DNA of 64,000 nt from Cryoendolithus antarcticus. Its lineage: Eukaryota > Ascomycota > Dothideomycetes > Cladosporiales > Cladosporiaceae. The position numbers were made by a program, and so were the translations under genes. This document shows positions 52,185 to 62,336 of this stretch, piece after piece. Position 1 is the stretch's first letter. Each line of letters begins with the position of its first letter. The notes beneath the pieces are model-generated. The model was not told the origin of the DNA. It saw only the letters and a list, made by a program, of their open reading frames with translations, and ran no database searches. The stretch lies in assembly GCA_002077065.1 (NCBI GenBank), contig NAJO01000020.1, positions 248,001 through 312,000 of the forward strand, read 5' to 3'.

Positions 52185-54314
52185 CTACCCAGGCACACCA
52201 CACCCTCTCAACGTCTCCCTAGCAGTCGTAACCTTCAGCCCGACCCTAGCATCCAGATCATACCCCTCACTCTTCTCGCACTTCGCCAAGTCTTCTCCAC
52301 ACTTCCTCAGACCCTCTCGATCCCCGCCCTCACCTCCAGCAGCCTCCCACAAACACACAGCCATCTCGTAGTGACCCACGGGGACCGTCCAGGTATCTGG
52401 AAACGGGCACGTACGTAGTGCCGCCATAGGTTGTGCTAACGCACCAGCTTTCAGCGTCGCGATCGCTTCCGGCACGCGACCGAGGAAACGATACACAGTA
52501 GCTTGGAGGAGCGAGTGAATTGCCTTCTCGTCCTTCTGCTCTTGCGACCAAGTCGGCCGGGCTGTCGAAAACGCCAGGCGCTCGAGCGAGATCTCGAGCT
52601 GAGAGGCAGGCATGCGTTTGTACCCGCTCCAGAAGTAGATCATCTCCTCCAGTGGGCTGACGCCGATGGCGTCCATGTATGAGCAACTCAATGTTGCTGC
52701 ACGGGCGGTGATCTTCTCGAGCTTTCTTGCGACGAACGTGTCGAAAGGCAGTTGACGCGCCATGAAGCGCTTCTTACCGATATGTGCCGGTACGATCTTG
52801 AAGAGTCTCTCTGCTTCTTCCTCGCAGCGCTTTGCCTCCTTGGCGTCGCCTGCAGCCTTTGCGAGCCGGTATAGCTCCACATAGCAAGACGCCGCAATGT
52901 AGTAGTATAGCGCATGACTCCAATTGTTCAGCTCTATGCAATGCAAAAAGCTCTTCGCGCAGTCTTCGTACCTGTGCAAGTACATGAAATTCAGACTCCG
53001 CTCGAAGACTCGCAGGGCTTCGACTTGTTTCAGCGGACTCGGCTCGCCGCCCTCGGTGATCGCGATGGCTTTCTCAAGCTCGTGGTCGCGGCTTAGCACG
53101 CGGGCTTCTTCCAATAGCCAGAGCTTGCTCTTTGGGTATAGCGTCCGCATCTCCTTCAACAGTACCCTCAGTCTCTCCTCCGGCAGCGCGTCAGAGGAGA
53201 GTATATCGCAGAACGCGATCGCGCCGTTATGGAAGCCAAGCGTTATCAGACTAGCCATCGCGCCGTTGATGTTCGTCTTGAAGCGTGTGGCCGACCAGAG
53301 TAAACGCATACCATTTGCGCGGTTGCCACGAAACGAGAAGAGGGAGAGCAGCTTAGCGAAGGTTGGCGGCACCATCGAGAGGAGGAGCTGCAGGAGGCCG
53401 AAGCAAAGAGCTGTGCCGGAGTGAATGAAGAGGTCTATGGGGTCGGAGGTCACTGTGTTGAAGTCGAGGTCGTCTAGTGCTGAGGATGCGGCGGGTCTAG
53501 AGGGTATGCCGTTGGACTGGGAAGGTGGCTGTTGTTTCGTATCCGAGTCTGACAGGGAGAGGCCATTGAGCTTCAGGTCGTCTAAATGTCCCTGGTACGC
53601 TGCTGTGGGCGTAGGCAGATCAACCACGCCTTCATCCGCGTCCACGAACTGCATATCTTCATCCTCGTCCTCACTATCGCTGTCCCTCTTCGATCGCGGT
53701 GTCTGCACGCCCGAGCACTCACTCGCTGCCACCGTCGACCCAGCCAACGACACCTTGCTCTCCGCCGCAGACCCTCTATTCAACCCTCTCTTCTCGAGAT
53801 AAATCCTCTCAGCCTCTGAGATCTCCCATAGCGTCCCAAAAGCCTTTCTTAATTTATAAAACCCCCTCAAACTCTCCGTCAAACTCTCATTCAACACCGC
53901 CACAACCGCACTCATCAACTGCGTTTCCGCATGGCATAACGCATACTCCGCTCCCACCGGATATATACTACTCCTATGCGCGGTGCCTGGATCCCTCAGC
54001 GCCCTTCTTTGATGCTCCAACGCTGATTCCTCGGCCTCCGCTAAACGCTGCGAGGCAGCTTCGATGACTTCTTTCTCGAATCCCAGCGTGGCGCGCAGGA
54101 AGAACGTGGTGGCTATGCCGAGCTTGTGGAAGGGGGATGTGCCTTTCCGGAGCTCGGTTTCGGCGAGGTCGACGTCGTCGTTCATTATGTGGGCTGCGGC
54201 CGCGAGGGCTTGTTGGAGGGCATAGGGCTCATCCACCGCTGTTAGGGACTTGCTCGCGCTGCTGTGGAGCGTTACGGGCGTTTTGGCGGAGAGCCATCCT
54301 CCCATGCGCTTCAT
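52185..54314 (-). CDS. iml2: Iml2-like inclusion-body clearance protein
   Basis: A single-exon model of 709 residues from ATG at 54314 (MKRMGGWLSAK); the open frame continues 38 codons upstream without another likely start. The N-terminal block ALQQALAAAAHIMNDDVDLA is typical, followed by FHKLGIATTFFLRATLGFEK and helical TPR-like repeats (LYYYIAASCYVELYRLAKAA). A long acidic Ser/Asp-rich insert lies near residues 235-290. Family knowledge: Iml2 in yeast is a mitochondrial and nuclear protein needed for lipid-droplet-linked clearance of protein inclusions. The family is recognised by the DUF3808-type TPR arrangement. Confidence 0.85.
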   Translation of the reverse strand: MKRMGGWLSAKTPVTLHSSASKSLTAVDEPYALQQALAAAAHIMNDDVDLAETELRKGTSPFHKLGIATTFFLRATLGFEKEVIEAASQRLAEAEESALEHQRRALRDPGTAHRSSIYPVGAEYALCHAETQLMSAVVAVLNESLTESLRGFYKLRKAFGTLWEISEAERIYLEKRGLNRGSAAESKVSLAGSTVAASECSGVQTPRSKRDSDSEDEDEDMQFVDADEGVVDLPTPTAAYQGHLDDLKLNGLSLSDSDTKQQPPSQSNGIPSRPAASSALDDLDFNTVTSDPIDLFIHSGTALCFGLLQLLLSMVPPTFAKLLSLFSFRGNRANGMRLLWSATRFKTNINGAMASLITLGFHNGAIAFCDILSSDALPEERLRVLLKEMRTLYPKSKLWLLEEARVLSRDHELEKAIAITEGGEPSPLKQVEALRVFERSLNFMYLHRYEDCAKSFLHCIELNNWSHALYYYIAASCYVELYRLAKAAGDAKEAKRCEEEAERLFKIVPAHIGKKRFMARQLPFDTFVARKLEKITARAATLSCSYMDAIGVSPLEEMIYFWSGYKRMPASQLEISLERLAFSTARPTWSQEQKDEKAIHSLLQATVYRFLGRVPEAIATLKAGALAQPMAALRTCPFPDTWTVPVGHYEMAVCLWEAAGGEGGDREGLRKCGEDLAKCEKSEGYDLDARVGLKVTTARETLRGCGVPG

Positions 54315-54990
54315 TGTTGCTTTGGGTTGGTAATTCCAGGCTCGGAGAAGAACTGGACCGTAGTCTCGAGAGCCTAGATAGATCGTGGCAGTGGGGAAAT
54401 AGAACAAAGAAAGCGACTTCGCCACCACCTACCTTCAATCAATGTGCACCAAGGAAGGTGTGTAGTCAACGAGCACACGACATTCAGCCTGCACAACTGG
54501 AGGATTCGCGGTACCTGACTTGCTTGATGACGACAAAGCCCTGCACCACAGCGGCTGAGCGTGCCAAACGCGCCGAATGCGAGCTCTTGAATGGAAGTCG
54601 GCGGGCCGGTCACGACAGCTCGTGTCCACGCGGGTGTCGCATGAAATGCGAGGCTGGAGTCAAAAAGTAAGATAACATGATACAACATTCACGTGTCCTA
54701 CATGATCCGATAGCTGCCCAGCAGCTCACCACAGCAGCAAAAGGTATTCCGGTCACACAAAGCTACGGTTTGCATACACCAAGAGCCAAAGAATTAGTAA
54801 CACAGGGGTATCCTCAACACAACCTCCACCAATCTCATCAACCCATCGCACTCCCCAAAGGCCAAGGCCTCAGCGTACTCGCCGCACTCCCCCGTCTCCC
54901 CTGATCCTCCAGTCCCGGCCTCTCCCTCTCGTGTCCCCCCGAATCCGACTCCCTCCCTATTCCGAAACCCCATCTAGAGGTCGACCCGCC
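54315..54990. other. Region between iml2 and the PhoD-like gene
   Basis: There are 676 nt between the iml2 start codon and the stop codon of the upstream PhoD-like gene on the same strand. It must hold the iml2 promoter. No further gene was recognised. Confidence 0.35.
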
Positions 54991-57210
54991 CTACCAAGTC
55001 TCCCCCTGCCCCTTATACCCTGCCACTGCCAGCGCTGGGATCGAGAAGCCATACCCCTCCGTATGCGCCTCGCGATCCTGCGGATTTTTCTCCACGCGGA
55101 TACACACGTCCAGACCATCGCTGCCGGCGAGACCGGTGGGCGTGATGCCGTTGGCGGCCGCGTGGGTTGTGCCGGCGTGCATCTCACCCATGTGCAAGGG
55201 CTCGCGGGGGTTCTTGGGAGGCACGAAGTCGGAAACTTTGCTAGTGCCGTTGGTATTGCCGTTGATGCCGTTGGCTGCGTTGACGGAGTGAGAATGTGAC
55301 TCGGTAATGATGGCGTAATTCCGAGATGGCATCGTCGCGTGGTTGCTGGCTGCGCTCTTTGGCTTGACGCCTGGCTCGCCGGCACCGGGGTTCTTGTCGA
55401 AGAGCTCGAGGAGCGTTTCGTCGGTATGCTCGTCCAGATGATGGATCTTGTTCCGTCTTGCGAGGAGATTCGCCACAGCTTGTGGAGGCGGCTTATTGGT
55501 GATTGCCGAGGAGACAATATTAGGCATGTAGCGCCAGTCGTGCTCCGCTGCGATATTCAAGTCGGGCTTGCTGTAGAAGCGTCCCATGGCTGCAAGATGC
55601 ACATCACCGCCAAGAATGCTAACGCGAATAGACTGCTTCTTGGCGAGATCTTGCAGGCGTAGAATGAGTGCTTTGCGCTCTTTCTTGTGCTGGTGAGCAG
55701 TGTAGTGGTCGTCCAGATCATCCATAAGATCCACGCCACCATCGAACTGGTTGAAGAAGCCGCCAGCGAAGCCAAATCGCTTGTTGAGCAAGCGGATGGG
55801 CGCGATCAGAGGTGATTGTAAGATGTTCTCGAGCCATTGCAGGCGAGGGTAAGCAATCGGCACGCCAAGGAGCAGGACAAGATGCTTGATGGCGCCGTTT
55901 GACGCGGCGATTTGCTGCGCTGCATGGTTGAAGATGAGCTCGTACGTCTCGGGGTAGTTGATCTGGTGGCGCGTCCGCTCTGTGCGTGCGTCCAGTCCCA
56001 AGAATGCGATGCGCTTGCCCAGTTGGCAGTACATGCTCCGGCTGCACTCTTCGACATATGGGCCTGGCTTCTTGCCGATGATATAGCTCGGGTCCTCGTG
56101 CGTTGCCTTCATGACATACGCATCCTTCAGCTGCGCGGCGTCGGCTGGTGTGGTCTTGCTGTGCCCGCCGGTCGTTTGCGGCGCATCGGAGCTGTATGTG
56201 CTGACAGGCGGCGGCAAGTGGTGCTGGAACAGGAGATAGTACTTGTGAGCGACGCCTCCAATGCCGCGGAAGACCGGACTCCGCATGAAGTGATCGGTGT
56301 ACGAGCCGAACCCATCGATAATGTCATGATCATCCCAGATGTTGAGCTGCGGGATCTGGCCATTGGCAGTCGAGAACGGCACCTGCCCGTACCAGGTTGT
56401 GTAGTTGTCGAAGTAGTAGTCATCGCAGTCCGCCCGCAGCTTGTCGCCGAAAGGATACTCACGACGCTTGCGCGGATTGCTTATATCCGTCCAAGCCTTG
56501 AGGGGTCCCTTCACGCGGACAGAGTCGTTGTAGATCTGATCGCCACCACCGATCATTACATGGAATGGCTTCTGCGCATGTACGCGCAGCACGTCGTTCC
56601 ACAACGCTGGACCGGACCAAGCTTCCTCGTCTGTTCCCACCGAGAAGCCATTGCAGGAGTGGAACATGATCCGCATGCTCTCGTGCTTTGAAGGCACTGT
56701 GAAGGTCGTCGGCTTCGTCACAGGCGACTTGCTCCGCGCGTCCACCATGCGAGGTATGCTATACTCCCAAAGCGACTCTTCATCCTGGAACGGCAGATCG
56801 ATGGAGAATTGCCAAAACGCCTTGCGCGGATCCTCGTACAGCTTGTTCCCGTTGAACGACCGCTCCGAGTGCCCGTTCAGCAGTCCACTCTGTCCACCGC
56901 TCCGGCTCAGCCTGAGACCTTCCGGGACGCTGCCGGGTGTAGTCACAACGAGTACACTGCCGTGCCAGATCGGATTGCTGCCGTGCTCATCGCTCATGCG
57001 GCGGTAATTAAGCAGAGGTCCGCAGATGACCTCGAGCTCATGGCTGGTGCTGACAATCTGCGGTCCAGCGCCTATGCCGTTCGCTTGGTGTGGGATGTTG
57101 ACATCTGCAGTCGGTCCATTGGGACGAGAGATGGGGTCGATCTCATGCTCTCGCTGCGCTCCGTTGGCGATAGCGCCGTTGGTGTAGTGTTCCCCGTTTG
57201 CGACCGCCAT
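54991..57210 (-). CDS. PhoD-like metallophosphatase
   Basis: A single-exon ORF of 739 residues from ATG at 57210. The N-terminal 60 residues are Asn/Gly/Ala-rich. The catalytic domain shows metal-binding motifs in order: MFHSCNG, MIGGGDQIYNDS, IWDDHDIIDGFGSY and LGGDVHLAAMGRFY, matching PhoD-type phosphatases with a calcium- and iron-dependent fold. Region YLLFQHHLPPP and GLDARTERT are also typical. No signal peptide, so it is a cytosolic fungal PhoD relative, not a secreted alkaline phosphatase. Family knowledge: the fungal cytosolic members are widespread but their substrates are not established. Confidence 0.85.
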   Translation of the reverse strand: MAVANGEHYTNGAIANGAQREHEIDPISRPNGPTADVNIPHQANGIGAGPQIVSTSHELEVICGPLLNYRRMSDEHGSNPIWHGSVLVVTTPGSVPEGLRLSRSGGQSGLLNGHSERSFNGNKLYEDPRKAFWQFSIDLPFQDEESLWEYSIPRMVDARSKSPVTKPTTFTVPSKHESMRIMFHSCNGFSVGTDEEAWSGPALWNDVLRVHAQKPFHVMIGGGDQIYNDSVRVKGPLKAWTDISNPRKRREYPFGDKLRADCDDYYFDNYTTWYGQVPFSTANGQIPQLNIWDDHDIIDGFGSYTDHFMRSPVFRGIGGVAHKYYLLFQHHLPPPVSTYSSDAPQTTGGHSKTTPADAAQLKDAYVMKATHEDPSYIIGKKPGPYVEECSRSMYCQLGKRIAFLGLDARTERTRHQINYPETYELIFNHAAQQIAASNGAIKHLVLLLGVPIAYPRLQWLENILQSPLIAPIRLLNKRFGFAGGFFNQFDGGVDLMDDLDDHYTAHQHKKERKALILRLQDLAKKQSIRVSILGGDVHLAAMGRFYSKPDLNIAAEHDWRYMPNIVSSAITNKPPPQAVANLLARRNKIHHLDEHTDETLLELFDKNPGAGEPGVKPKSAASNHATMPSRNYAIITESHSHSVNAANGINGNTNGTSKVSDFVPPKNPREPLHMGEMHAGTTHAAANGITPTGLAGSDGLDVCIRVEKNPQDREAHTEGYGFSIPALAVAGYKGQGETW

Positions 57211-58018
57211 ACTGTCTAAATTGTCTTCTGAGGATTACGCGCCTCCTGCGATATCGCCGCGCGCAAAAGCTTATATGATACGCGGTACTCTATGCTTAGT
57301 GGCAATAGTCCGGCGCGTCTCGTCCGCGCTTCAGCTCAGCTCAGCTCTTTAAGGCCCAGGAAGAAGTAGGAAAACACGAAAAGTGAAGTTGATGTGTTCA
57401 ACGGGATTGCGCAAGAGCGTCTTCGAGGAAGGATTGTTAGAGGAGGTGCAGGAGAGCAGGAGCTGACGCGCATGCAAGTCTGGCAACACAGATACAGGTT
57501 ACGCCGTTTGCCAAGGGCTTGGTATGCAAGCTCATGTTAGAACAAATCCGATGTAGATCCTCGTCTTGCCCGCGCATCTGGAGCTTATCATCCTCTTTCT
57601 TGCCATCGATACTTGACGGCTGTGCAAGCCCATGCCATCCGACGACTTCCGGCAGGCGCGAGTCTCGTATCGTGAGATACTTGGGAAAGGACGAGCGAAT
57701 GTGAACGTCGCGAATGATGAGGCCCGAAACATGCACGATGCTCCCGTCCGCCGCCAGATCGTCACTAGCGTTGCCGAGCCGGCTACCCAGGCCGAACGAG
57801 ATCCATCCATGTGGACTTCACGTTCGCAACGCAACTTCTGTCGCTTTGGTAAAGATAGAGGGATGAAGGTTTACATTACGGCCCGGAAAAGAGACCCATG
57901 ACTGACCTGGGTACAGAACGAAGCGCAAAGTATCAACTCCATCTCCTTGCACTGTCGTTGTAGAGCCAACTAAGAATCCTCTGCCCATTGCTTCGATTCC
58001 AGCGTCATGGCAATCCTC
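57211..58018. other. Upstream region of the PhoD-like gene and boundary of the F-box-like array
   Basis: There are 808 nt without a recognisable gene. It holds the PhoD-like promoter and the 3' flank of the first F-box-like gene. A short TCAGC repeat lies at 57331-57347. Confidence 0.4.
57331..57347 (+). repeat. TCAGC tandem repeat
   Basis: Three perfect copies of TCAGC and a partial fourth lie upstream of the PhoD-like gene. Simple repeat; no function assigned. Confidence 0.6.
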
Positions 58019-59184
58019 CTAATCAACTACTCCACTCGCTGCACGCACTAATCTCTGGGCCACATCGACCATGGTCTCTGCGCTGCCCCTACTCAGGACT
58101 TGACTGACATCAACGATAGCCCCATCATCGGAATTCCCCAGCACCATCTTGACCTTCTTCACCAATCCCGGAGCCTCCCTCGAGAACTCTGTGACTAAGG
58201 TCGCAACCTCAACGGCGTATGTACTACGCCCTCCAATCCCCTTCCGGCATGTCCTTGCCAGGAGACTCGTCCAGCCTGCCTTGGAGTTGTGTGGGTCAAG
58301 CCCTCGTATCTCCAAGCAGCAAGACTGCAACTTCGGCGTCCAAGTAGCGAGACACGCCATAGCACGAGTACACTGGTAGAGCTCCGTAGGATAGCACTCC
58401 CTGTTGTGTATATAGGCCGTGTCAGGCAAGTGCACGGCGAGGTGAAGGTGGCGTACATTCGCATATGCGCTGTCAGGCATTAGAGGAGGGACCGGGCAAT
58501 GCTCCTTCATCGTGATCATGCGGAGACAAAACGTAGACCGGGCGAGGATGCTGTCGGTAGCGTGTTGTGTGAGGCTGGTGGGGGGAGGCTTGGTGATAGC
58601 AAACAGCGAAGAGACCGCTTCCTGCAGCATTGTGGGGAGTGGAAGCGGCTTTGTATCGGATAAGACGATGCGAGGACAAAATGCATCAACGCCTTGCTGC
58701 ATAACTGTAATCATGAGTTCCTCCGGTAGCTTGCGTAGCATACATGCCACGGTTTCGCGGCAAGTCGTGCGCGAGGTTACAATCTGGCTTATAGCAGTCT
58801 GCCAATGCTCAGCACTGGAGTAGAGCACAACACTCAGAAGCTAGGTCCAAACGTCCGGCGTGAACATACCCGACGATAAGCAGCATTCGCGGCTCTGATG
58901 CGGTTTCTCCACGGCTCTTCAGTAGCCCCAGTCATGTCGATATGTGCCTTGAAAGCGTAGCGGTTGTTGGACGCCCTAAGGGCCGTGAACTCTAGGTAAT
59001 CGTCGTGTGAGTATGCGGCATTGCCGATGGACGCTATGTAGTCCCGAAGCCTGTAGCCACCGTGGCCGTCGGCTAGGGAGAAATCTTCGTGTGTGTCGAC
59101 ATCGCCGTAGCCTCTGGAGGCGCGACTCTGCGATACGTGAGCGTGCGATCGGCAAGCGTTCCAAGTGATCATAGCTCGTACCAT
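58019..59184 (-). CDS. F-box-like family protein, paralogue A (intact)
   Basis: Exons 59184-58870 and 58798-58019 give 364 residues. Start ATG at 59184 (MVRAMITWNACRSHAH). Exon 1 ends DMTGATEEPWRNRIRAANA-AYRR and exon 2 begins TAISQIVTSRTTCRETVACM, then LRKLPEELMITVM, which resembles an F-box helix core. The rest is a family-specific region: NVRHLHLAVHLPD, YPTELYQCTRAMACLATW, LQSCCLEI, KAGWTSLLARTCRKG and GAIVDVSQ. The 71-nt intron (GTATGT to TGGCAG) falls at the same codon as in B and C. No characterised relative known to me; if it truly is an F-box protein it would recruit substrates to SCF ubiquitin ligases. It is the only undamaged copy with a well-defined start. Confidence 0.7.
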
Positions 59185-59845
59185 CGTGCTACATCTAACT
59201 CTGTATGATCGATGGTGGTGTGTCAAGACTCTCTGGGTGGCGTTGTTGTTGGAGGTAGAGTGCTGGAAGTAAGTTCCTGCCTGCCTACCCGATGCTGAGA
59301 AGGAGTGAACTTCGATACGCTGAACGAGCCTCACTTACTCTCTGACAGCACCCGTCGTCCTTTTGCCAATGTGCGATGATGACAATGTCGCGAAACATCA
59401 AATTATTTAGAGATATGTAAATGTCAATGAGTGCTTGACGCTGCGGCACATCATGAGGGATCACGTGGGTGACTGCACTATCCCGTTGACAAAAGGTAAA
59501 GTCAAGAATACGTTCCGTGGGCAGTATGATATTTGTCTATCCCTTACTAAGTCGTGCTGCAGCTTTCGACTAATCCATTCCTAGCGCGTAGAGGCCAGGC
59601 AAGATGGACTCCACATCGCGGACGTCGTTCATATACTGCAAAGCAGAGGCCGAGCACTCTCCACGAGTACGTAAAGTTGACAAATGGGCATGATGTCCGC
59701 GATGTCAACTGTCTCGTTCTTATTTCAATCATTGGGTTAGCTGTGAGCCAACCAGGCCCCGTCGCCCAGTCAAGCCCCTCCCTCCAACACCGTGGTATAC
59801 TATCGCTTGCCGGGGAGCATGCCCGAGCATAACAGGACAGAGGAG
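59185..59845. other. Spacer between F-box-like A and B
   Basis: There are 661 nt between the start of A and the stop of the broken B copy. No gene recognised; it should hold the A promoter. Confidence 0.4.
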
Positions 59846-61023
59846 CTATTCGTCCTCCCCGAGCCCGGTCGCTGCACGCACGATCCGCTTCGCCAGGGAA
59901 TCCGCCCCTTTGCCACCTTGCTCGCTCGCCATGTTGCTCACATCGACCACTGCGCCGTCAATCCACTTATCCAGGCCCATTCTTGATGTCTTCTTCGCCT
60001 CAGGTCCCTCTGTTGCAAACTTCTCAACAAGTATCTCAAGATCTCTCCCATATGTGTACTCTCCTTGAACTCCTTCCTGCACGAGAATCCCAAGACCTCC
60101 ACCCAGCCGGCTTTACGATCTCGCATACGCGATGACCTGATACACACAACCTCCAAGCAGCAAGTCACCACTTTCGGCAGTGCAGCAGCGAGGGTGGACA
60201 TATTCCGCGCAGTCTGGTAGAGCTCGATGGGATAGCAAAGTATACCAGAATCGTTGCTCTCACCTTGCAGGCGCACAGACAAGGTAATGTGGCGCACATT
60301 TTCGTATGTACTGCTGCGGAGCGACGCGATTGCAATACGATTCTCCATGATGAGACTAGCGTAGAGGCGGAACTTGATCGTGGTCAAGGCGACATCGAGT
60401 GCCAGCCCGAAAAGCTTGGTCGGTGGCTCTTTGGTGATGGGAAAGAGAGATATGGCTGCTTCGCGTTATAAAACCAGCAGCGGAGTCTTTGCTAGAAATA
60501 TGTCGCGAGGGTAAGTGAGCCACGCCTGCTGCTTCAGGATCATGATGACAAGCTCTTTAGGGAGCTTGCGAAGCATATACGCCGCAGTCTCGCGGCACGT
60601 CTGGCGCGAGGTGAGGATCTTGTTGATCGCGGTCTGCTCCTCGTCAGTGCCTGAGCGCCGCAAAGTGCTCAGAGGCTTCTCCCGTCACTTGCTAAGCAGA
60701 GTTGATCTCACCTTGCGAAACGTAGCGTTCGCTGCCCGGATCCGATTACGCCATAGATCATCTGTGAGCCCAGTCATATCGATCTTCGCATCGAACACGT
60801 AGAACATCTTGCGTGCGAGAGATCGATGGTAAAGGTCGCGCTGTTCACGTGCAAAGCTATCATTGCCATTTGAAATGAGGGCTCTCTCAAGCAATCGCTG
60901 GCGGTCCTTATCAGCTACGATGAACTCTCTACTGGTATTGATGATGCTGTCGTCTCTCGTAGAGTGATGCTGTGCGATGTCAGCGTTATGGTCGCATATG
61001 TTACGGCATGAGGAGTGGCTCAT
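59846..61023 (-). pseudogene. F-box-like family protein, paralogue B (broken)
   Basis: Exons 61023-60712 and 60633-59846, aligned to paralogue A. Exon 1 ends DMTGLTDDLWRNRIRAANA-TFRK and exon 2 begins TAINKILTSRQTCRETAAYM, then LRKLPKELVIMIL. The 78-nt intron sits at the same codon. Damage: an in-frame TAA at 60468-60466 where A has coding sequence, and a two-base CA insertion near 60053-60056 that shifts the frame just before the YG of the STYG motif; after it, the other frame continues the family to GAVVDVSNMASEQ and IVRAATGLG. The body between the breaks still matches A (YPIELYQTARNMSTLAA, KAGWVEVLGFSCRKE). So the copy is recently inactivated. Sequencing error could explain one break, less likely both. 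Confidence 0.75.
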
Positions 61024-61351
61024 ACGATTGCGGCATTCGTCATCGTGCGATGCTTGCTGATAACCTCTGCTACAGTGTAGTGCAGGCAGTGAAGTGTATT
61101 GAAGTCGCGGTGATGATGCGAAGTGAGCTGCAGTAATAGGAGAGCACGTGCTGCGATTTGCCACCGCCTTCGCGCCTCCGCTCCGCCGCTAAGCTCTACT
61201 TCGGGCATACCCGCGCCTGCGGTCATGCAGCAAAAGCCTGAGAGGGTGCCAGTGGTTGTCCTAGTAGTATTGTTCGATGATACTCGCTGTTCTGCGGACT
61301 ATGAGCCCGCCTCAATGTCTTGTCGACTCTTGCTTTGCTGGAAGTATCGCT
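61024..61351. other. Spacer between F-box-like B and C
   Basis: There are 328 nt between the B start codon and the C stop codon. No gene recognised; presumably the former B promoter. Confidence 0.35.
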
Positions 61352-62336
61352 TCAAGCACCTCCAGTAGCAGCACGCACAACCCTCGTCGTCCCACTCTCT
61401 CCACTTACCACCCTACTGTCCGCCGCAATGTTTCCCACGTCAACATGCTCTCGCATCCCGGAACCATTTTGACGCCGAACCTCCCAAGGGCCGCGCTCTC
61501 CAACAAAGGTCATGCTGAACAACTTCTTCGCCCCTGGCCCTTCAACAGCAAAGCTCTCCACGAGCTCCTCGATTTCCGCTCCATAAGTGCTCGTCCCACT
61601 CAATCCCTCCCTGCAGTACATCGCCAGGATGTGCGTCCAACCTGCATCCCGGACATGTCTGATGATCGGCTTCGCGCAGAAAATATCTATGCAGCAGGTC
61701 GCCACTCCTGGCACCCATCTAGCCAGAGGAGCCATGATACGAGGGGTCTGATAGAGCTCGGCGAGGCAGTTTTGTCGCTCTTGCGGTATGGAAGTGATGC
61801 CACCACGCAAAGGATTCTGTAGTTGTACGCTCAGACGGACAAGGCGAAGATACCCATACGGGTTGTTGGGCGTAGGCTGTGCCGATTCAAGTTCGGATTT
61901 GATCATCGTACCAGCGTGGAGACCGAATACCGAAGTCTTGCAGAGTGCTTCCATGGAACAATTGAGCAGCCTTGAAGGGAGATCGGAGGCAATGGTGAAG
62001 ACTGCTTTCATTGCTCGATCCAGCAACTCGGGTAGCGCGAGAGCCGAGGCATCGATACACGGCGATAGAGCGGGCACGTTGTGTTCCATGACCTTCATGA
62101 TGAGTTCATCAGGGAGCTTCCTGTGCATATAGGCGTAGACCTTGCGCCTTGCGATGATGTGGTCAATTCCGGCCTGGCTAGGGTCAGCGGATTATGGCCA
62201 AGTAGTCAGTGCAGTATGGGTTCCATTAATCGATCAAAGCTGTTATTACATGCCAGCCACATACCTTGCGCTTTGCGGCCTCTTCCATGGCGAAACTTTT
62301 GCCGACCGTGATCTTGACTCCTCCAGGCATATTCAT
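61352..62336 (-). CDS. F-box-like family protein, paralogue C
   Basis: Exon 2 (62173-61352) is clear: it begins AGIDHIIARRKVYAYM, then HRKLPDELIMKVMEHN, and carries AELYQTPRIMAPLARW, VATCCIDIF, DAGWTHILAMYCREG and STYGAEIEELVESFAVEGPG. Exon 1 ends at 62265 with MEEAAKRK; the 91-nt intron (GTATGT to TAGCCAG) is at the same codon and phase as in A and B. The start is uncertain: ATG at 62336 gives a short 24-codon first exon (297 residues in total), while the same frame stays open to about 62497 and may belong to a longer exon or a spliced upstream one. It is the most divergent of the three copies. No characterised relative is known to me. Confidence 0.65.
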
